Source of the DNA: Phymatolithon calcareum | Lineage: Eukaryota; Rhodophyta; Florideophyceae; Hapalidiales | NCBI GenBank assembly: GCA_977006965.1 | Contig: OZ345372.1 | Coordinates: 1,488,001 to 1,552,000 of the forward strand | DNA length: 64,000 bases | Reading direction: 5' to 3' | Shown here: piece by piece, positions 63,270 to 64,000 of the stretch | Numbering within the stretch: the stretch's first letter is position 1 | How the letters are laid out: each line of letters starts with the position of its first letter | Notes under the pieces: generated by a model | Told to the model about the DNA's origin: nothing | Database searches by the model: none | What the model saw: the letters and a program-made list of their open reading frames with translations, nothing else | Translations under genes and position numbers: made by a program

Positions 63270-63648
63270 TTTGACAATAAAAGCAGCAACGACGTACGAT
63301 CCCACAGTGTCCCCTCGTTAAAAAGAGTATCTATGGCTTAAGGCAATATCGGAAAATCAGCTCTCTGTACCAGGTTCAGTGAAGCACGGCATGAAGGAGA
63401 GTGCATGGACGATGGGAGTCTGAGCACGGTGTCTGATACAGCAAGTTAGAGACTAGAGTACGTATGTCAAGTGTCTCATTCCCTATGGTAGGCGCCTTCC
63501 ATCATGGTTTTACGGCGGTGGCACAGCTGTGAACTGTTATCTAATTTACCCGTTCAGAACACAGACCGACGTGGTCCATCATCTTCACTTGCACATTTCC
63601 GACGGTTGCGCAATACAGACCATAAAAGGGATAATGAAAACGAATTTC
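63270..63648. other. Intergenic, no gene seen
   Basis: This is the flank between the Fanzor remnant and the end of the last gene. Nothing recognisable. Confidence 0.4.
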
Positions 63649-63999
63649 TTATGTGTCTTGGGCTCTGATCATTCTGGTTCCTATTCTCAGCAGATCCCGA
63701 GGGGTTCGGCTTCTTCTTTTGGACTTTGGGACCACGGTTTCGAATCCGTCATCGAGCTCGTAGGCCCGTCCTCTGCGGAGATGCTCAGCTTCCTTGTCGT
63801 CCAGCCATTCTATGTCAATTAATAGAGCCTCAGCCTTGAAAAGAATACTGTGTAGTAGTTTGCCGCGCCTTCGTGGGTTGTGAAATTCAAAAGTCGTTTC
63901 ACTCTGCGAATGCATCCATGTGTATTCTTCCTTGTACTCTTCCTTTTCGCCTTGTTCTCCACGTTCTCCATTCGTGGAAACACCATAAAATTGGTCACG
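63649..63999 (-). CDS. 3' end of an unrecognised gene, cut by the window
   Basis: The minus-strand frame is open from the window edge to TAA at 63649-63651, at least 116 residues. It begins in a Glu/Lys/Gly stretch (NGERGEQGEKEEYKEEY), continues HNPRRRGKLLHSILFKAEALL and IDIEWLDDKEAEHLRRGRAY, and ends in a basic region (PKSKRRSRTPRDLLRIGTR). The composition is protein-like throughout. I do not recognise it. The overlapping plus-strand frame is a shadow. Confidence 0.6.
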   Translation of the reverse strand, partial: RDQFYGVSTNGERGEQGEKEEYKEEYTWMHSQSETTFEFHNPRRRGKLLHSILFKAEALLIDIEWLDDKEAEHLRRGRAYELDDGFETVVPKSKRRSRTPRDLLRIGTRMIRAQDT

Positions 64000-64000
64000 T

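Overview
The window is nuclear DNA of a compact, intron-poor eukaryote. It carries a kinesin, histone H3, a proteasome beta subunit, cytoplasmic-type glycyl-tRNA synthetase, cactin, an SPEN-family RNA-binding protein and a ubiquinone-pathway monooxygenase. Most genes are single-exon. The few introns have GT-AG ends and most are 102-112 nt long. Gene-dense blocks alternate with gene-poor, repeat-bearing stretches. This fits a red alga (florideophyte-like genomes are organised this way), but the lineage is my inference from style and no marker gene proves it.

Layout. 1-1849: 3' part of an unrecognised gene. 3.8-6.1 kb: kinesin (-). 7.8-9.3 kb: major facilitator (-). 9.3-15 kb: gene-poor, with long hairpins and an old dispersed-repeat copy. 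15-25.2 kb: alpha/beta hydrolase (-), SPEN-like RRM/SPOC protein (+), COQ6 (+), a very acidic protein (+). 25.7-29.2 kb: an unrecognised three-exon gene (-) and a PhyH dioxygenase (-). 29.2-33.4 kb: gene-poor. 33.4-44.9 kb: eight genes on strictly alternating strands: TRMT11, aldo-keto reductase, a mitochondrial-type membrane protein, a secreted/membrane Cys protein, PSMB3, an HROB-like OB-fold protein, CACTIN and GARS. 46-57 kb: gene-poor, with a small basic protein, histone H3, a GT34 glycosyltransferase lacking its N-terminus, and several hairpins. 57.4-63.3 kb: a mobile-element cluster. 63.6-64 kb: 3' end of another gene (-).

The most interesting region is 56.9-63.3 kb. It holds an intact 964-residue Fanzor (eukaryotic TnpB-like, RNA-guided nuclease family) with RuvC I/III motifs, the relocated DEY-TS glutamate and a zinc finger. 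About 3 kb downstream lies a decayed second copy of the Fanzor 3' end. The two copies stop matching at the same 12-base end, which marks a candidate right end and guide junction. Directly after that end is a 673-bp tandem duplication. One copy is split by a 1,008-bp hAT element with a perfect 8-bp target duplication, and the other copy preserves the empty site. The duplication contains a dispersed repeat that also occurs upstream of Fanzor in inverted orientation and again at 11.3-12 kb.

Other notable points are an H3 with a 3-residue insertion between K27 and K36, a proteasome gene whose start codon is alone on its exon, and a set of near-perfect, sequence-unrelated hairpins in intergenic DNA. 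Functional calls rest on motif recognition by eye; no database search was run.
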